Shown piece by piece: positions 45,519 to 53,855 of a stretch of DNA of 64,000 nt (position 1 is its first letter; every line of letters begins with the position of its first letter). The stretch comes from Streptomyces sp. CG1 (GTDB taxonomy: Bacteria; Actinomycetota; Actinomycetes; Streptomycetales; Streptomycetaceae), in assembly GCF_041080625.1 (NCBI RefSeq), contig NZ_CP163518.1, forward strand, positions 3,162,001 through 3,226,000. Reading direction: 5' to 3'. The notes beneath the pieces are model-generated. The model worked only from the letters and a program-made list of their open reading frames with translations. It was not told the origin of the DNA and made no database searches. Both the position numbers and the translations under genes were made by a program.

Positions 45519-46262
45519 ATGATCAGCGCGTGGAGCACGGCGACCGGCAGAGCCCTCAGAGCGGTCCGGGGCACATCGGCACCCCTGACATACGGCCTCA
45601 TCGCCCTGTGCTGTCTGCTCTTCGTGCTGGGCCCGGCCTCGGGTCTCACGCCCGGATACGGCACCGGGGACGCCCTGCTCACCGCGCAGCGGGCGTACTT
45701 CCGGCGCTGGGGTGTGGTCCCGGCCCAGCTGTTCGCCCAGCCGCTGCGCGAGGCCCTGACCCCCGCCACGGCCCTGTTCGTACACGGCAGCTGGGTGCAT
45801 CTGCTCGGCAACATGCTCTTCCTCTTCGTCTTCGGCGCGATGACCGAGGAACGGATGGGCCGGGTCGAGTTCACCCTCTTCTACGTCGGCTGCGGATATC
45901 TGGCACTGCTGGGCTACGCGGCCGCCAATGCCACCTCCGAGCAGTCACTGGTCGGCGCCTCCGGGGCGATCTCGGCGGTCCTCGGAGCGTTCCTCTACCT
46001 GTTCCCCCGCGCCCGCGTCACCAGTCTCCTGCCGTTCCTGTTCTTCCTGCCGCTCAGGTTTCCCGCGTGGGTCGTGCTGCCGTTCTGGGCGGCCCTGCAG
46101 TGGGCGGCGGCCGAGCAGACCTCCGACGGCCCCGGAGTGGCCTATCTGGCCCATCTGGTCGGCTTCGGGCTCGGCTTCGGCTACGCGTGGGTGCGATACG
46201 GCCGTGCGGCTAGAGTGAAGTGCGCCCCAGCTCCGGCACCCGAGGGAGAGAACCAGCCGTGA
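45519..46262 (+). CDS. Rhomboid family intramembrane serine protease
   Basis: A 247-residue membrane protein with six helices. Rhomboid hallmarks are HGSWVHLLGNMLFLFVFGAMTE (first 20: HGSWVHLLGNMLFLFVFGAM), VEFTLFYVGCGYLALLG, nucleophile Ser in VGASGAISAVLG, and the partner His in YLAHLVGFGLGFGYAW. It should cut membrane proteins near their helices. ATG 45519 is chosen over GTG 45513. Its stop overlaps the next gene start (GTGA). Confidence 0.93.
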   Translation: MISAWSTATGRALRAVRGTSAPLTYGLIALCCLLFVLGPASGLTPGYGTGDALLTAQRAYFRRWGVVPAQLFAQPLREALTPATALFVHGSWVHLLGNMLFLFVFGAMTEERMGRVEFTLFYVGCGYLALLGYAAANATSEQSLVGASGAISAVLGAFLYLFPRARVTSLLPFLFFLPLRFPAWVVLPFWAALQWAAAEQTSDGPGVAYLAHLVGFGLGFGYAWVRYGRAARVKCAPAPAPEGENQP

Positions 46263-46540
46263 TCACCGCGATCGTCCTCATCAAGACCAGCGTGGACCGG
46301 ATCCCTGAGATCGCGGAGCAGATCGCTTCGCTGGAATCGGTGAGCGAGGTTTTCTCCGTCACGGGTACGTATGACTTGATCGCCATGGTCAGGGTGCGCC
46401 AGCACGATGATCTCGCCGATGTCATCCCCGGGCGGATCAGCAAGATCCCCGGGGTGGAGGGGACGGACACGCACGTGGCGTTCCGGACGTACTCCCAGCA
46501 TGACCTCGAGGCGGCGTTCTCCATCGGGCTGGAGTCGTAG
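46259..46540 (+). CDS. Stand-alone AsnC/Lrp ligand-binding (RAM) domain protein
   Basis: A 93-residue protein consisting only of the RAM/AsnC ligand domain (TAIVLIKTSVDRIPEIAEQI, EVFSVTGTYDLIAMVRV); the DNA-binding helix-turn-helix of Lrp is absent. Such single-domain proteins sense amino acids and may modulate Lrp-type regulators by mixing subunits. GTG 46259 overlaps the rhomboid stop by four bases (GTGA), with a GGGAG Shine-Dalgarno inside the rhomboid 3' end. Confidence 0.88.
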   Translation: MITAIVLIKTSVDRIPEIAEQIASLESVSEVFSVTGTYDLIAMVRVRQHDDLADVIPGRISKIPGVEGTDTHVAFRTYSQHDLEAAFSIGLES

Positions 46541-46583
46541 AGCCTCCACGCCTGCGGGGCGCCGCCCCTGAGGCCGGTCTGGA

Positions 46584-47945
46584 TCACACCGCCGGGACGC
46601 AGCGGCCGTCCTCCGTCCTGTACGTCCACTGCGCGCCCTCGGTCACCAGTTCCTTCACGGCGTTGACGAAGCGTTCCACGTGCTCGTCGGGGGTGCCCGC
46701 GCCGAAGCTCACGCGGATGGCGTTGAGGGACTTCTCGCCGGGGGCCGCCTCGGGGGCGCCGCATTCGCCCTGGGTCTGGGGGTCGCTGCCGAGCAGGGTG
46801 CGGACCAGGGGGTGGGCGCAGAAGAGGCCGTCGCGGACGCCGATGCCGTACTCGGCGGAGAGCGCGGCGGCGAAGTGGGAGCTGTTCCAGCCCTCCACCA
46901 CGAAGGAGATCACGCCCACGCGCGGGGCGTCGTCACCGAACAGGGAGAGCACCTTCACCTCAGGGACGGCAGCCAGGCCCTCACGGACCTTGGTGATCAG
47001 GTGCTGCTCACGGGCGACCAGCGTGTCCCAGCCCGCCTCGGTGAGCGCCTTGCAGGCCGAGGCGATGGAGTAGGCGCCGATCACATTGGGCGACCCCGCT
47101 TCATGCCGCGCGGCGCTGTCGTGCCACTCCACGTCCACGCCGCCGTCCTGACGCCGGGTCACCTTGCGGCTGGCGCCGCCGCCCGCGAGGTACGGCTCCG
47201 CCGCGCGCAGCCAGTCGGCGCGGCCGGCCAGGACGCCGGAGCCGAAGGGGGCGTACAGCTTGTGGCCCGAGAAGGCGACCCAGTCGACGTCCAGGTCGCG
47301 GATGTCGACCGGGTGGTGCGGGGCGAGCTGGGCGGCGTCGAGGACGATCCGGGCGCCGTGGGCGTGCGCCGCGGCGGTCAGCTCGCGCACCGGCCACAGC
47401 TCGCCGGTGACATTGGAGGCGCCGGTGACGCAGACCAGGGCCGGGCCGTGGGGGTCGCGGTCGGCGAGGGCCCGCTCCAGGGTCGCCACGGCCTGCTGGG
47501 GGGTGCGGGGGGCGTTGAGGTAGGTGACGTGCGCGTCCTGCCAGGGCAGCAGGGAGGCGTGGTGCTCGGTCTCGAAGACGAAGACCTGGCAGCCGGCGGG
47601 GAGCGTGCGGGCCAGCAGGTTCAGGGAGTCCGTGGTCGAGCGGGTGAAGATCACCTGGTCGTCGGCGCGGCAGCCGAGGAACCCGGCGACCGCCTTGCGG
47701 GCGTTCTCGAACAGGTCGGTGGAGAGCTGCGAGAGGTAGCCGGCGCCGCGGTGGACGCTGCCGTAGTACGGCGCGTAGGCGGCCACGTCGTCCCAGACAC
47801 GCTGCAGGGCGGGGGCGCTGGCCGCGTAGTCGAGGGCCGCGTAGGTGACCTCGCCGCCGGTGACGAGCGGGACGGTGACATCCCGTCCCAGAACAGGCAG
47901 AGGGGCACAAACGGACTGGTCGGCGGCAGCGGTGAAGACGGACAT
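46584..47945 (-). CDS. Class V aminotransferase (cysteine desulfurase/selenocysteine lyase-like)
   Basis: A 453-residue PLP enzyme. VTGASNVTGELWPV, LDAAQLAPHHPVDI and the PLP-binding Lys in FSGHKLYAPFGSG are class V hallmarks; RSTTDSLNLLARTL forms the PLP phosphate loop. There is a cysteine in VRDGLFCAHPL, the usual neighbourhood for the substrate-handling loop. GGGAG precedes ATG 47945. A SAM-IV-type riboswitch and short ORF precede it, implying a role in sulfur or methionine metabolism (for example cysteine or related C-S bond chemistry) shut down by high SAM. Confidence 0.88.
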   Translation of the reverse strand: MSVFTAAADQSVCAPLPVLGRDVTVPLVTGGEVTYAALDYAASAPALQRVWDDVAAYAPYYGSVHRGAGYLSQLSTDLFENARKAVAGFLGCRADDQVIFTRSTTDSLNLLARTLPAGCQVFVFETEHHASLLPWQDAHVTYLNAPRTPQQAVATLERALADRDPHGPALVCVTGASNVTGELWPVRELTAAAHAHGARIVLDAAQLAPHHPVDIRDLDVDWVAFSGHKLYAPFGSGVLAGRADWLRAAEPYLAGGGASRKVTRRQDGGVDVEWHDSAARHEAGSPNVIGAYSIASACKALTEAGWDTLVAREQHLITKVREGLAAVPEVKVLSLFGDDAPRVGVISFVVEGWNSSHFAAALSAEYGIGVRDGLFCAHPLVRTLLGSDPQTQGECGAPEAAPGEKSLNAIRVSFGAGTPDEHVERFVNAVKELVTEGAQWTYRTEDGRCVPAV

Positions 47946-48048
47946 GGGTGAACTCCCGTAGGGCAAGGCGGAATCGCCGTGCGAGCGGGCATGGCTCGAG
48001 CACGGGGATGAAGAGAAAAGGGGGATGCGGAGGCGGGGCTCTGCGGCC

Positions 48049-48069
48049 CTATCGCATTCGCTTGCTCAC
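48049..48069 (-). CDS. Six-codon upstream ORF (VSKRMR) in the riboswitch leader
   Basis: GTG AGC AAG CGA ATG CGA TAG lies 103 bases before the aminotransferase ATG. GAGGAG is 6 bases before the GTG, in the 3' arm of hairpin 48078-48108, so ribosome access would depend on that fold. It looks like a leader peptide; translation is not proven and the peptide has no Cys or Met repeat. Confidence 0.45.
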   Translation of the reverse strand: MSKRMR

Positions 48070-48077
48070 GGAAGGCT

Positions 48078-48108
48078 CCTCGACGACCAGGCCCCCTGGC
48101 TTCTCGAG
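48078..48108 (-). promoter_or_regulatory. Hairpin in the riboswitch expression platform
   Basis: On the minus strand CCTCGAGAAGCCAGG pairs through cctcga/tcgagg and ccagg/cctgg around a GGG loop. The 3' arm contains GAGG of the downstream Shine-Dalgarno GAGGAG, so it could hide the start of the six-codon ORF when SAM is bound. Confidence 0.6.
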
Positions 48109-48111
48109 GGG

Positions 48112-48230
48112 TCCGCGCTTGCCGTAGACCTCGCTGCCTACGACCTGGTCTTCACCCGGGGCACCCCGCCACGGACGGAGGGTTGCCGGACAGTCGGCCG
48201 GGGCCGAATGACTGTCGCTCATGACCTGGC
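48112..48230 (-). ncRNA. SAM-IV-type riboswitch
   Basis: Read on the minus strand, the element opens GCCAGGTCATGAGCGACAGT and contains CCGGCCGACTGTCCGGCAAC, CCTCCGTCCGTGGCGGGGTG and CCCCGGGTGAAGACCAGG in the order of the SAM-IV consensus from Streptomyces and Mycobacterium. Helix P1 is GGTC/GACC; P2 pairs cgacagtc with gactgtcg-like bases; GCAACC and GGGTGCC surround the SAM pocket. It precedes the aminotransferase gene. Confidence 0.88.
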
Positions 48231-48234
48231 TCGT

Positions 48235-48262
48235 ATCCTGCCATACGATCTTCGACGCGCAA
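48235..48262 (-). promoter_or_regulatory. Possible promoter of the SAM-IV transcript
   Basis: On the minus strand TTGCGC (48257-48262) and CAGGAT (48235-48240) are 16 bases apart. It overlaps the trpD terminator stem and starts just before the riboswitch. Confidence 0.4.
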
Positions 48263-48294
48263 GGCGCAGTCCGCCATCTGGACTGCGCCTTGCG
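48258..48294 (-). terminator. Terminator of trpD
   Basis: A perfect 15-bp stem (cgcaaggcgcagtcc with ggactgcgccttgcg) and 7-nt loop lies 16 bases beyond the trpD stop. Confidence 0.85.
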
Positions 48295-48310
48295 TCACAC
48301 CGTGGCGGTG

Positions 48311-49375
48311 TCAGCGGTGGGTGGCGGCCACCCACCGCTCCAGTGTCCGCTTCGCCGCACCCGAGTCGACCGACTCGGCGGCCCTGGCCATGCCCGCCCG
48401 GAGCTGGTCGGCGAGCGGGGCGTCCGCCGGCTGGAGGGCCACCAGGGCCGCCGCCGAGTTGAGCAGGACGGCGTCCCGTACCGGACCCTGCTCGCCGTCC
48501 AGCAGACGGCGGGCGACCTCGGCGTTGTGGGACGGGTCGCCGCCGCGCAGCGACTCCACGGGGACCAGCTCGATGCCGACCTCGCGCGGGTCGAAGCGCT
48601 CCTCGGTGACCTTGCCGTCCCGGACGACCCAGACATGCGACGTGGACGTCGTCGTCAGCTCGTCCAGGCCGTCGTCACCACGGAAGACCAGCGAGGAGTT
48701 GCCGCGCTCGGCGAGCACGCCCGCGACGATCGGTGCCTCCTGGGCGACGGCCACGCCGACCGCCTGGGCCCGCACCTTGGCCGGGTTGGTCAGCGGACCG
48801 AGCAGGTTGAACACCGTCCGGATGCCCAACTGACCGCGCGCGGCGCCCACATGACGCAGCGCGGGGTGGAACTTCACCGCGAAGCAGAAGGTGATGCCGG
48901 CTTCCTCCGCGACCTCGGCGACCCGCCGGGGCGGCAGGTCGAGGTTGACGCCCAGCTTCTCCAGGACGTCGGAGGAACCCGAGGCCGAGGACGCGGCGCG
49001 GTTGCCGTGCTTCACGACCTTCGCGCCCGTACCGGCGACGACGAGCGACGACATCGTGGAGATGTTCACGGTCTTCGCCCCGTCGCCGCCCGTGCCGACG
49101 ATGTCGACGGTCGGCCCGGGCACCTCGATCACGTTCGCGTGCTCGTACATCGTGCGGACCAGACCGGTGATCTCCTGCACCGTCTGTCCCTTGGCCCGCA
49201 GTGCCACCGCGAACCCGGCGATCTGTGCGTCGGTCGCCTCGCCGCGCATGATCCGGTCCATCGCCCACGCGGTGTCGTCGGCGGACAGGTCCTGGCCGCT
49301 GAGCAGACCGTTCAGCAGGGCGGGCCAGGAGCGGCCCGCCGTGGTGTCGCCTCCAGCGGGGGTCACAGCGCTCAT
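48311..49375 (-). CDS. trpD: Anthranilate phosphoribosyltransferase
   Basis: A 354-residue transferase that moves phosphoribose from PRPP to anthranilate, the second Trp step. Signature stretches are [18 protein letters not shown] (PRPP loop, about 85-102), [36 protein letters not shown] and [11 protein letters not shown]. The gene stands apart from trpE but near it; no leader with Trp codons is seen here. Strong terminators on both sides make it monocistronic. In M. tuberculosis the trpD gene likewise borders the qcr-cta genes. Confidence 0.97.
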   Translation of the reverse strand: MSAVTPAGGDTTAGRSWPALLNGLLSGQDLSADDTAWAMDRIMRGEATDAQIAGFAVALRAKGQTVQEITGLVRTMYEHANVIEVPGPTVDIVGTGGDGAKTVNISTMSSLVVAGTGAKVVKHGNRAASSASGSSDVLEKLGVNLDLPPRRVAEVAEEAGITFCFAVKFHPALRHVGAARGQLGIRTVFNLLGPLTNPAKVRAQAVGVAVAQEAPIVAGVLAERGNSSLVFRGDDGLDELTTTSTSHVWVVRDGKVTEERFDPREVGIELVPVESLRGGDPSHNAEVARRLLDGEQGPVRDAVLLNSAAALVALQPADAPLADQLRAGMARAAESVDSGAAKRTLERWVAATHR

Positions 49376-49444
49376 AGCCGCTCCTGGGTGTCGTACCTGC
49401 GCAATCAGGTGGTGGATCCCACCCTATCGGCCGCCGGACACAGC

Positions 49445-49479
49445 GAAGGGCCCCGTCCGGGAGTCGGACGGGGCCCTTC
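49445..49479 (-). terminator. Terminator of the ctaE-qcrCAB operon
   Basis: A perfect 15-bp stem (gaagggccccgtccg with cggacggggcccttc) and 5-nt loop lies 24 bases after the qcrB stop. Confidence 0.85.
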
Positions 49480-49502
49480 AGCTTGGCGTGGCGACGCGGG
49501 GA

Positions 49503-51140
49503 TCAGTGGTGGCCGTGGCCGCTCGTGATCTCCTTGTACTCCTCGACGGTCGGCTTCGGGATCTGGCTGTCGTCGCCGTAGTAGGCGTTGGACAGCTTCG
49601 CCCGGACCTTCTCCGAGGTGGCGACCTTGCGCTCGACACCGTTCTCGTCGACCGTCGGGCCGATCTCGGCCGGCTCGTACTGGTGGTGAGCCGTGAGGGT
49701 GTGCAGCTGCTCCTGGCTGAGCGGCTCGTGCACCTCGATGAACTCACCGTGCGGCAGGCGCTTGATGATGCCGGTCTCACGACCGTGCAGCACCTTCTCG
49801 CGGTCGCGGCGCTGCAGGCCGAGGCAGATCCGCTTGGTGATGAGGAACGCGAGGACCGGACCGACGAAGAAGAAGATCCGGACGAAGTAGGTGACGGCGT
49901 TGATCGACAGGTGGAAGTGCGTGGCCCACAGGTCGTTGCCGCCGCCGATCAGCAGCGTCAGGTACAGCGTCATCCAGGCGACGCCGAGACCGGTGCGGGT
50001 CGGGGCGTTGCGCGGGCGGTCCAGGATGTGGTGCTCGCTCTTGTCGCCGGTGACCCAGGACTCGATGAACGGGTAGACCGCGATCGCCACGAGGACCAGC
50101 GGGAAGATCACCAGCGGGATGAACACGCCCAGGACGAGCGTGTGACCCCACAGGTTGATCTCCCAGCCCGGCATGAAGCGGATCAGACCCTCGGAGAAGC
50201 CCATGTACCAGTCGGGCTGGGCGCCGGTGGACACCTGGTCCGGACGGTAGGGGCCCATGGCCCAGATCGGGTTGATCTGGGCGACCGCCGCGATGGCCGC
50301 GATGACACCGAAGACCAGGAAGAAGAAGCCTCCGGCCTTGGCCATGTAGACCGGCAGCAGCGGCATGCCGACGACGTTCTTCTCGGTCTTTCCGGGACCC
50401 GCGAACTGCGTGTGCTTGTGGTAGAAGACCAGGATCAGGTGCCCCACCATCAGGCCGAGCATGATGCCGGGCAGCAGCAGGATGTGGATCGAGTAGAACC
50501 GGGCGACGAAGTCGTGGCCGGGGAACTCGCCGCCGAAGAGGAACATCGACAGGTACGTGCCGACGATCGGCACGGACAGGATGGCGCCCTCCATGAAGCG
50601 GACACCGGTGCCGGAGAGCAGGTCGTCCGGGAGCGAGTAACCGGTGAAACCGGTGAACATGCCGAGGACGAACAGCAGGAAGCCGAACAGCCAGTTGATC
50701 TCACGCGGCTTGCGGAACGCGCCGGTGAAGAACACGCGCATCATGTGCACGAACATGCCGGCGAGGAAGATCAGCGCGGCCCAGTGGTGGATCTGCCGCA
50801 TGAGCAGACCACCGCGCACGTCGAAGGAGATGTGCAGGGTCGAGTTGAACGCCTCGGACATCAGCTGTCCCTGCAGCGGGACATAGCTGCCGTGGTACGC
50901 CACCTCGTTCATCGACGGGTGGAAGAACAGCGTCAGATAGACACCCGTCAGGATGATGATGATGAAGCTGTACATGCACACTTCGCCCAACATGAACGAC
51001 CAGTGGTCGGGGAAGATCTTGCGCATGTTGGACTTGGCCAGGGAGTAGATCCCGAGCCGGCCGTCGGCCCAGTCGGCGATCCGCTCGCCGGCCGGTGCCT
51101 TCCCGCGCGAGCGGGGCGTCTCGTTCGCTGCAGTACTCAT
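49503..51140 (-). CDS. qcrB: Cytochrome bc1 complex, cytochrome b subunit QcrB
   Basis: A 545-residue membrane subunit with about eight helices. It binds two b-haems and oxidises menaquinol; motifs include DVRGGLLMRQIHHWAALIFL, FTGYSLPDDLLSGTGVRF, and the Qo-site PDWYMGFSEGLIRFMP equivalent to PEWY in other bc1 complexes (here PDWY). The C-terminal 130 residues are cytoplasmic and actinobacteria-specific. Its start overlaps the qcrA stop by four bases. QcrB is the target of the mycobacterial drug telacebec, which makes residue comparisons informative. Confidence 0.97.
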   Translation of the reverse strand: MSTAANETPRSRGKAPAGERIADWADGRLGIYSLAKSNMRKIFPDHWSFMLGEVCMYSFIIIILTGVYLTLFFHPSMNEVAYHGSYVPLQGQLMSEAFNSTLHISFDVRGGLLMRQIHHWAALIFLAGMFVHMMRVFFTGAFRKPREINWLFGFLLFVLGMFTGFTGYSLPDDLLSGTGVRFMEGAILSVPIVGTYLSMFLFGGEFPGHDFVARFYSIHILLLPGIMLGLMVGHLILVFYHKHTQFAGPGKTEKNVVGMPLLPVYMAKAGGFFFLVFGVIAAIAAVAQINPIWAMGPYRPDQVSTGAQPDWYMGFSEGLIRFMPGWEINLWGHTLVLGVFIPLVIFPLVLVAIAVYPFIESWVTGDKSEHHILDRPRNAPTRTGLGVAWMTLYLTLLIGGGNDLWATHFHLSINAVTYFVRIFFFVGPVLAFLITKRICLGLQRRDREKVLHGRETGIIKRLPHGEFIEVHEPLSQEQLHTLTAHHQYEPAEIGPTVDENGVERKVATSEKVRAKLSNAYYGDDSQIPKPTVEEYKEITSGHGHH

Positions 51141-52195
51141 CCGCGCTCCCAGAATGCAGGACCGACGGGCTCCTCGAAGTCGCCGAGCGCCTGGAGGTAA
51201 CCCTCACTGTCCACGCCGATGTGCAGCTGCGGCAGGGCGTGGCCGGCGGGGCCGAAGATCACTCGGGCGCCGTCGGAGAGGTCGAAGGTGGACTGGTGGC
51301 ACGGGCACAGCACGTGGTGCGTCTGCTGCTCGTACAGCGAGATCGGGCAGCCGACGTGGGTGCAGATCTTGGAGAAGGCGACGATGCCTTCGTGCGACCA
51401 GTCGAGCTCGCGCTTGTCCTTGATGTTGTCCGGCTGCAGCCGGACGATCATCAGCGCGGCCTTGGCGATCTCCGTCTGGAAATCCTCGTCGGTCTCCTCC
51501 AGCCCGTCGGGCTTGGCGAAGGTGAGGGAGCCGACGGCGACGTCCTCGGGACGCAGCGGCTGGTTGGTGTTCGTGTTGACCAGGCGCTTGCCCTTGGCCC
51601 ACATCGTGTGACGCAGCTTGGTCCCGGGCGCCGGGCCGAGCCCGCCGAGCAGCATGACGCCGGAGAGCGGCACCAGGGCCAGCGCGCCGAACATCGTGGT
51701 GCGGATCAGCTTGCGGCGGCCGAGCACCGACTCCTTGGCACCCTGGCGGAAGTCCGCGTGGACCTTCGCACGGACCTCGGGCGAGGCCTCGATCGGGTGA
51801 CGGTCGTCGGCGACCTCCACGTCGGACATCAAGGTGCGGGCCCAGTGGACCGCGCCCGCGCCGATGGAGAACAGCGCCACACCGAGGGTCAGGCCCAGCG
51901 CGAAGTTCATCGCGCTGAGGTGCCCGATCGGGAAGACGAAGATCGACTTGTCGTTCGGGATCACCAGGTAGGCGACGATGAAGGCGACGGTGGCCAGCAT
52001 CGACACCGTGAACAGCAGGGCGACCATGCGCTCGGACCGCTTGGCGGCCCGCTCGTCGATGTCCTGGATCCGGTGCTCGTGCGGCGGCAGCCCCGGGTCG
52101 GCGAACGGGTTCTCCTCGTCCGCGACCGTCAGCGCGCCGTGCGCGTGGTCCTGCTCAGCGGGCAGGTTCTCTTCTGGAATGTCTTGGCTACTCAT
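51137..52195 (-). CDS. qcrA: Rieske iron-sulfur subunit QcrA
   Basis: A 352-residue subunit with three membrane helices instead of the usual one (RMVALLFTVSMLATVAFIVA, then AMNFALGLTLGVALFSIGAG, and AMLLLGGL-like third). The Rieske centre ligands are in CTHVGCPISLYEQQ and HHVLCPCHQSTFDLSDGARV, with a GPAGHALPQL Pro loop. Actinobacterial QcrA holds the bc1-aa3 supercomplex together. Overlaps qcrB and qcrC by four bases each. Confidence 0.96.
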   Translation of the reverse strand: MSSQDIPEENLPAEQDHAHGALTVADEENPFADPGLPPHEHRIQDIDERAAKRSERMVALLFTVSMLATVAFIVAYLVIPNDKSIFVFPIGHLSAMNFALGLTLGVALFSIGAGAVHWARTLMSDVEVADDRHPIEASPEVRAKVHADFRQGAKESVLGRRKLIRTTMFGALALVPLSGVMLLGGLGPAPGTKLRHTMWAKGKRLVNTNTNQPLRPEDVAVGSLTFAKPDGLEETDEDFQTEIAKAALMIVRLQPDNIKDKRELDWSHEGIVAFSKICTHVGCPISLYEQQTHHVLCPCHQSTFDLSDGARVIFGPAGHALPQLHIGVDSEGYLQALGDFEEPVGPAFWERG

Positions 52196-53004
52196 GACTT
52201 CTTGGCCTTTGCGGTCCGAGCGGCGACCCAGACGGCGACCACGATCAGCGCGCCGAGGCCGAAGATCCAGCCGAACAGACCCTCACTGACCGGCCCGAGG
52301 CCGCCCAGCTCCAGACCGCCCGGGTTCTCCGTCTTGTCGCCGTTGACCGCGTTCAGGTACGCGATGATGTCCTTCTTGTTCTTCGACGACAGCGTGGTGT
52401 CGGGGAAGGACGGCATGTTCTGCGGGCCCGTCTGCATGGCCTCGTAGATGTGCTTCGGAGCGACACCCTCCAGGCTCGGCGCGAACTTGCCCTGTGTCAG
52501 GGCGCCGCCCTTGCCGGTGAAGTTGTGGCACTGCGCGCAGTTGGTGCGGAACAGCTCGCCGCCCTTGGCGATGTCGGCGCCGTCCGGGCCGTACTGGTCC
52601 TTGGTGGGCACGCTCGGGCCGGCGCCCAGCGAGGAGATGTAGGCCGCGAGCTGGTCGATCTGCGTCTGGTTGTAGACGACCTTCTTGCGCGGGACCTGGG
52701 CGCCCTGCGAGGTGGCCGCGGGCATACGGCCGGTGCCGACCTGGAAGTCAACGGCCGCGGCACCCACGCCGACCAGGCTGGGCCCGTCGGAGGAGCCCTG
52801 GCCACCGGTGCCGTGGCAGCTGGCGCAGCCGACCTCGTAGAGCTTCTTGCCCTCCTTGATGGTCAGGGACTGGGCGGAATCATCGGCCTGCGCCTTGCTC
52901 GCGGGTGCGAACACGGCGTACAGCCCCCCAGTGGCCGCCAGCGCGAGGAGTAGGACGACGACCGCCGCCAGCGGATGGCGTCGTCGTGCGGAGAGCTTTT
53001 TCAC
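52192..53004 (-). CDS. qcrC: Di-haem cytochrome c subunit QcrC
   Basis: A 270-residue protein with an N-terminal membrane anchor (LAAVVVLLLALAATGGLYAV), two haem-binding CxxCH motifs (CASCHGTGG at about residue 57 and CAQCHNFTG at about 155) and a C-terminal helix. Actinobacteria lack soluble cytochrome c; this subunit passes electrons straight to the aa3 oxidase. Start ATG 53004; 63 bases downstream of ctaE. Confidence 0.97.
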   Translation of the reverse strand: MKKLSARRRHPLAAVVVLLLALAATGGLYAVFAPASKAQADDSAQSLTIKEGKKLYEVGCASCHGTGGQGSSDGPSLVGVGAAAVDFQVGTGRMPAATSQGAQVPRKKVVYNQTQIDQLAAYISSLGAGPSVPTKDQYGPDGADIAKGGELFRTNCAQCHNFTGKGGALTQGKFAPSLEGVAPKHIYEAMQTGPQNMPSFPDTTLSSKNKKDIIAYLNAVNGDKTENPGGLELGGLGPVSEGLFGWIFGLGALIVVAVWVAARTAKAKKS

Positions 53005-53067
53005 GGATTACCCCGGTGTCAGGATCTTCTGCGTCGGTGCTTCTGGATGTGCGGGAGCCGGTCCCGG

Positions 53068-53688
53068 CTACTTGATCAGGTAGATCGTGGCGAAAAGGCC
53101 GATCCAGACCACATCGACGAAGTGCCAGTAGTAGGACACGACGATGGCGGCGGTCGCCTGCTCGTGGGTGAACCTCTTGGCCATGTAGGTGCGGCCGAGG
53201 ACGAACAGGAAGGCGATGAGGCCACCCGTCACGTGCATGCCGTGGAAGCCGGTGGTCAGGTAGAACACCGAGCCGTACGGGTCGGAGGACAGCGAGATGC
53301 CGTCCTTTTTCACCAGCTCCGTGTACTCGTAGATCTGACCGCCGATGAAGATCGCACCCATGATGAAGGTGAGGATGAACCAGCCACGGAGCTTCTTCAC
53401 GTCACCGCGCTCGGCCGCGAACACGCCGAGCTGGCAGGTGAGCGAGGAGAGCACCAGGATCGTGGTGTTCGTCGCCGAGAAGGGCACATTGAGCGCCTCG
53501 GCCATGTGCTTCCAGTGCGCCGGACCCGTCACCGATCGCAGGGTGAAGTACATCGCGAAGAGGGCCGCGAAGAACATCAGCTCGGAACTCAGCCAGATGA
53601 TGGTTCCGACGCTGGTGAGGTTCGGCCGGTTGACCGACGGGTGCGCGTGCCCGGTTTCTACTGTCGTTGCTGTCGCCACGACCGACAT
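53068..53688 (-). CDS. ctaE: Cytochrome c oxidase subunit III
   Basis: A 206-residue membrane subunit with five helices, lacking the first two of longer homologues as usual in Actinobacteria. Conserved stretches are [60 protein letters not shown] and [20 protein letters not shown]. First gene of ctaE-qcrC-qcrA-qcrB. The ATG lies inside a 21-bp perfect palindrome and no Shine-Dalgarno is close. Confidence 0.96.
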   Translation of the reverse strand: MSVVATATTVETGHAHPSVNRPNLTSVGTIIWLSSELMFFAALFAMYFTLRSVTGPAHWKHMAEALNVPFSATNTTILVLSSLTCQLGVFAAERGDVKKLRGWFILTFIMGAIFIGGQIYEYTELVKKDGISLSSDPYGSVFYLTTGFHGMHVTGGLIAFLFVLGRTYMAKRFTHEQATAAIVVSYYWHFVDVVWIGLFATIYLIK

Positions 53689-53699
53689 TATGTCGGTCG
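53679..53699. promoter_or_regulatory. 21-bp perfect palindrome over the ctaE start codon
   Basis: CGACCGACAT-T-ATGTCGGTCG has two perfect 10-bp arms around one base. The ctaE start (53686-53688) sits inside. In DNA it is a likely dimer operator; in mRNA it would form an 8-bp stem with AUAAU loop over the start codon. Confidence 0.7.
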
Positions 53700-53855
53700 C
53701 TTATCCCGCCCTCACTCCGGGGGGTGCCGTTCGGAGTGTTGCTGCCCGCCGAACCGGTGTTGACATGGTGTTCATGGGGACTTCGACGGGAGTAACATCC
53801 GCCCCGAACGGCCCTGTCCTTCCCGTCCGTACGACGCTGACGTCCCGGAGGAACC

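Noticed and set aside
47651..47992. ATG frame overlapping the aminotransferase start in another frame
   Set aside because: Pro/Ser/Arg-rich translation without any family signal; it is a by-product of GC-rich sequence.
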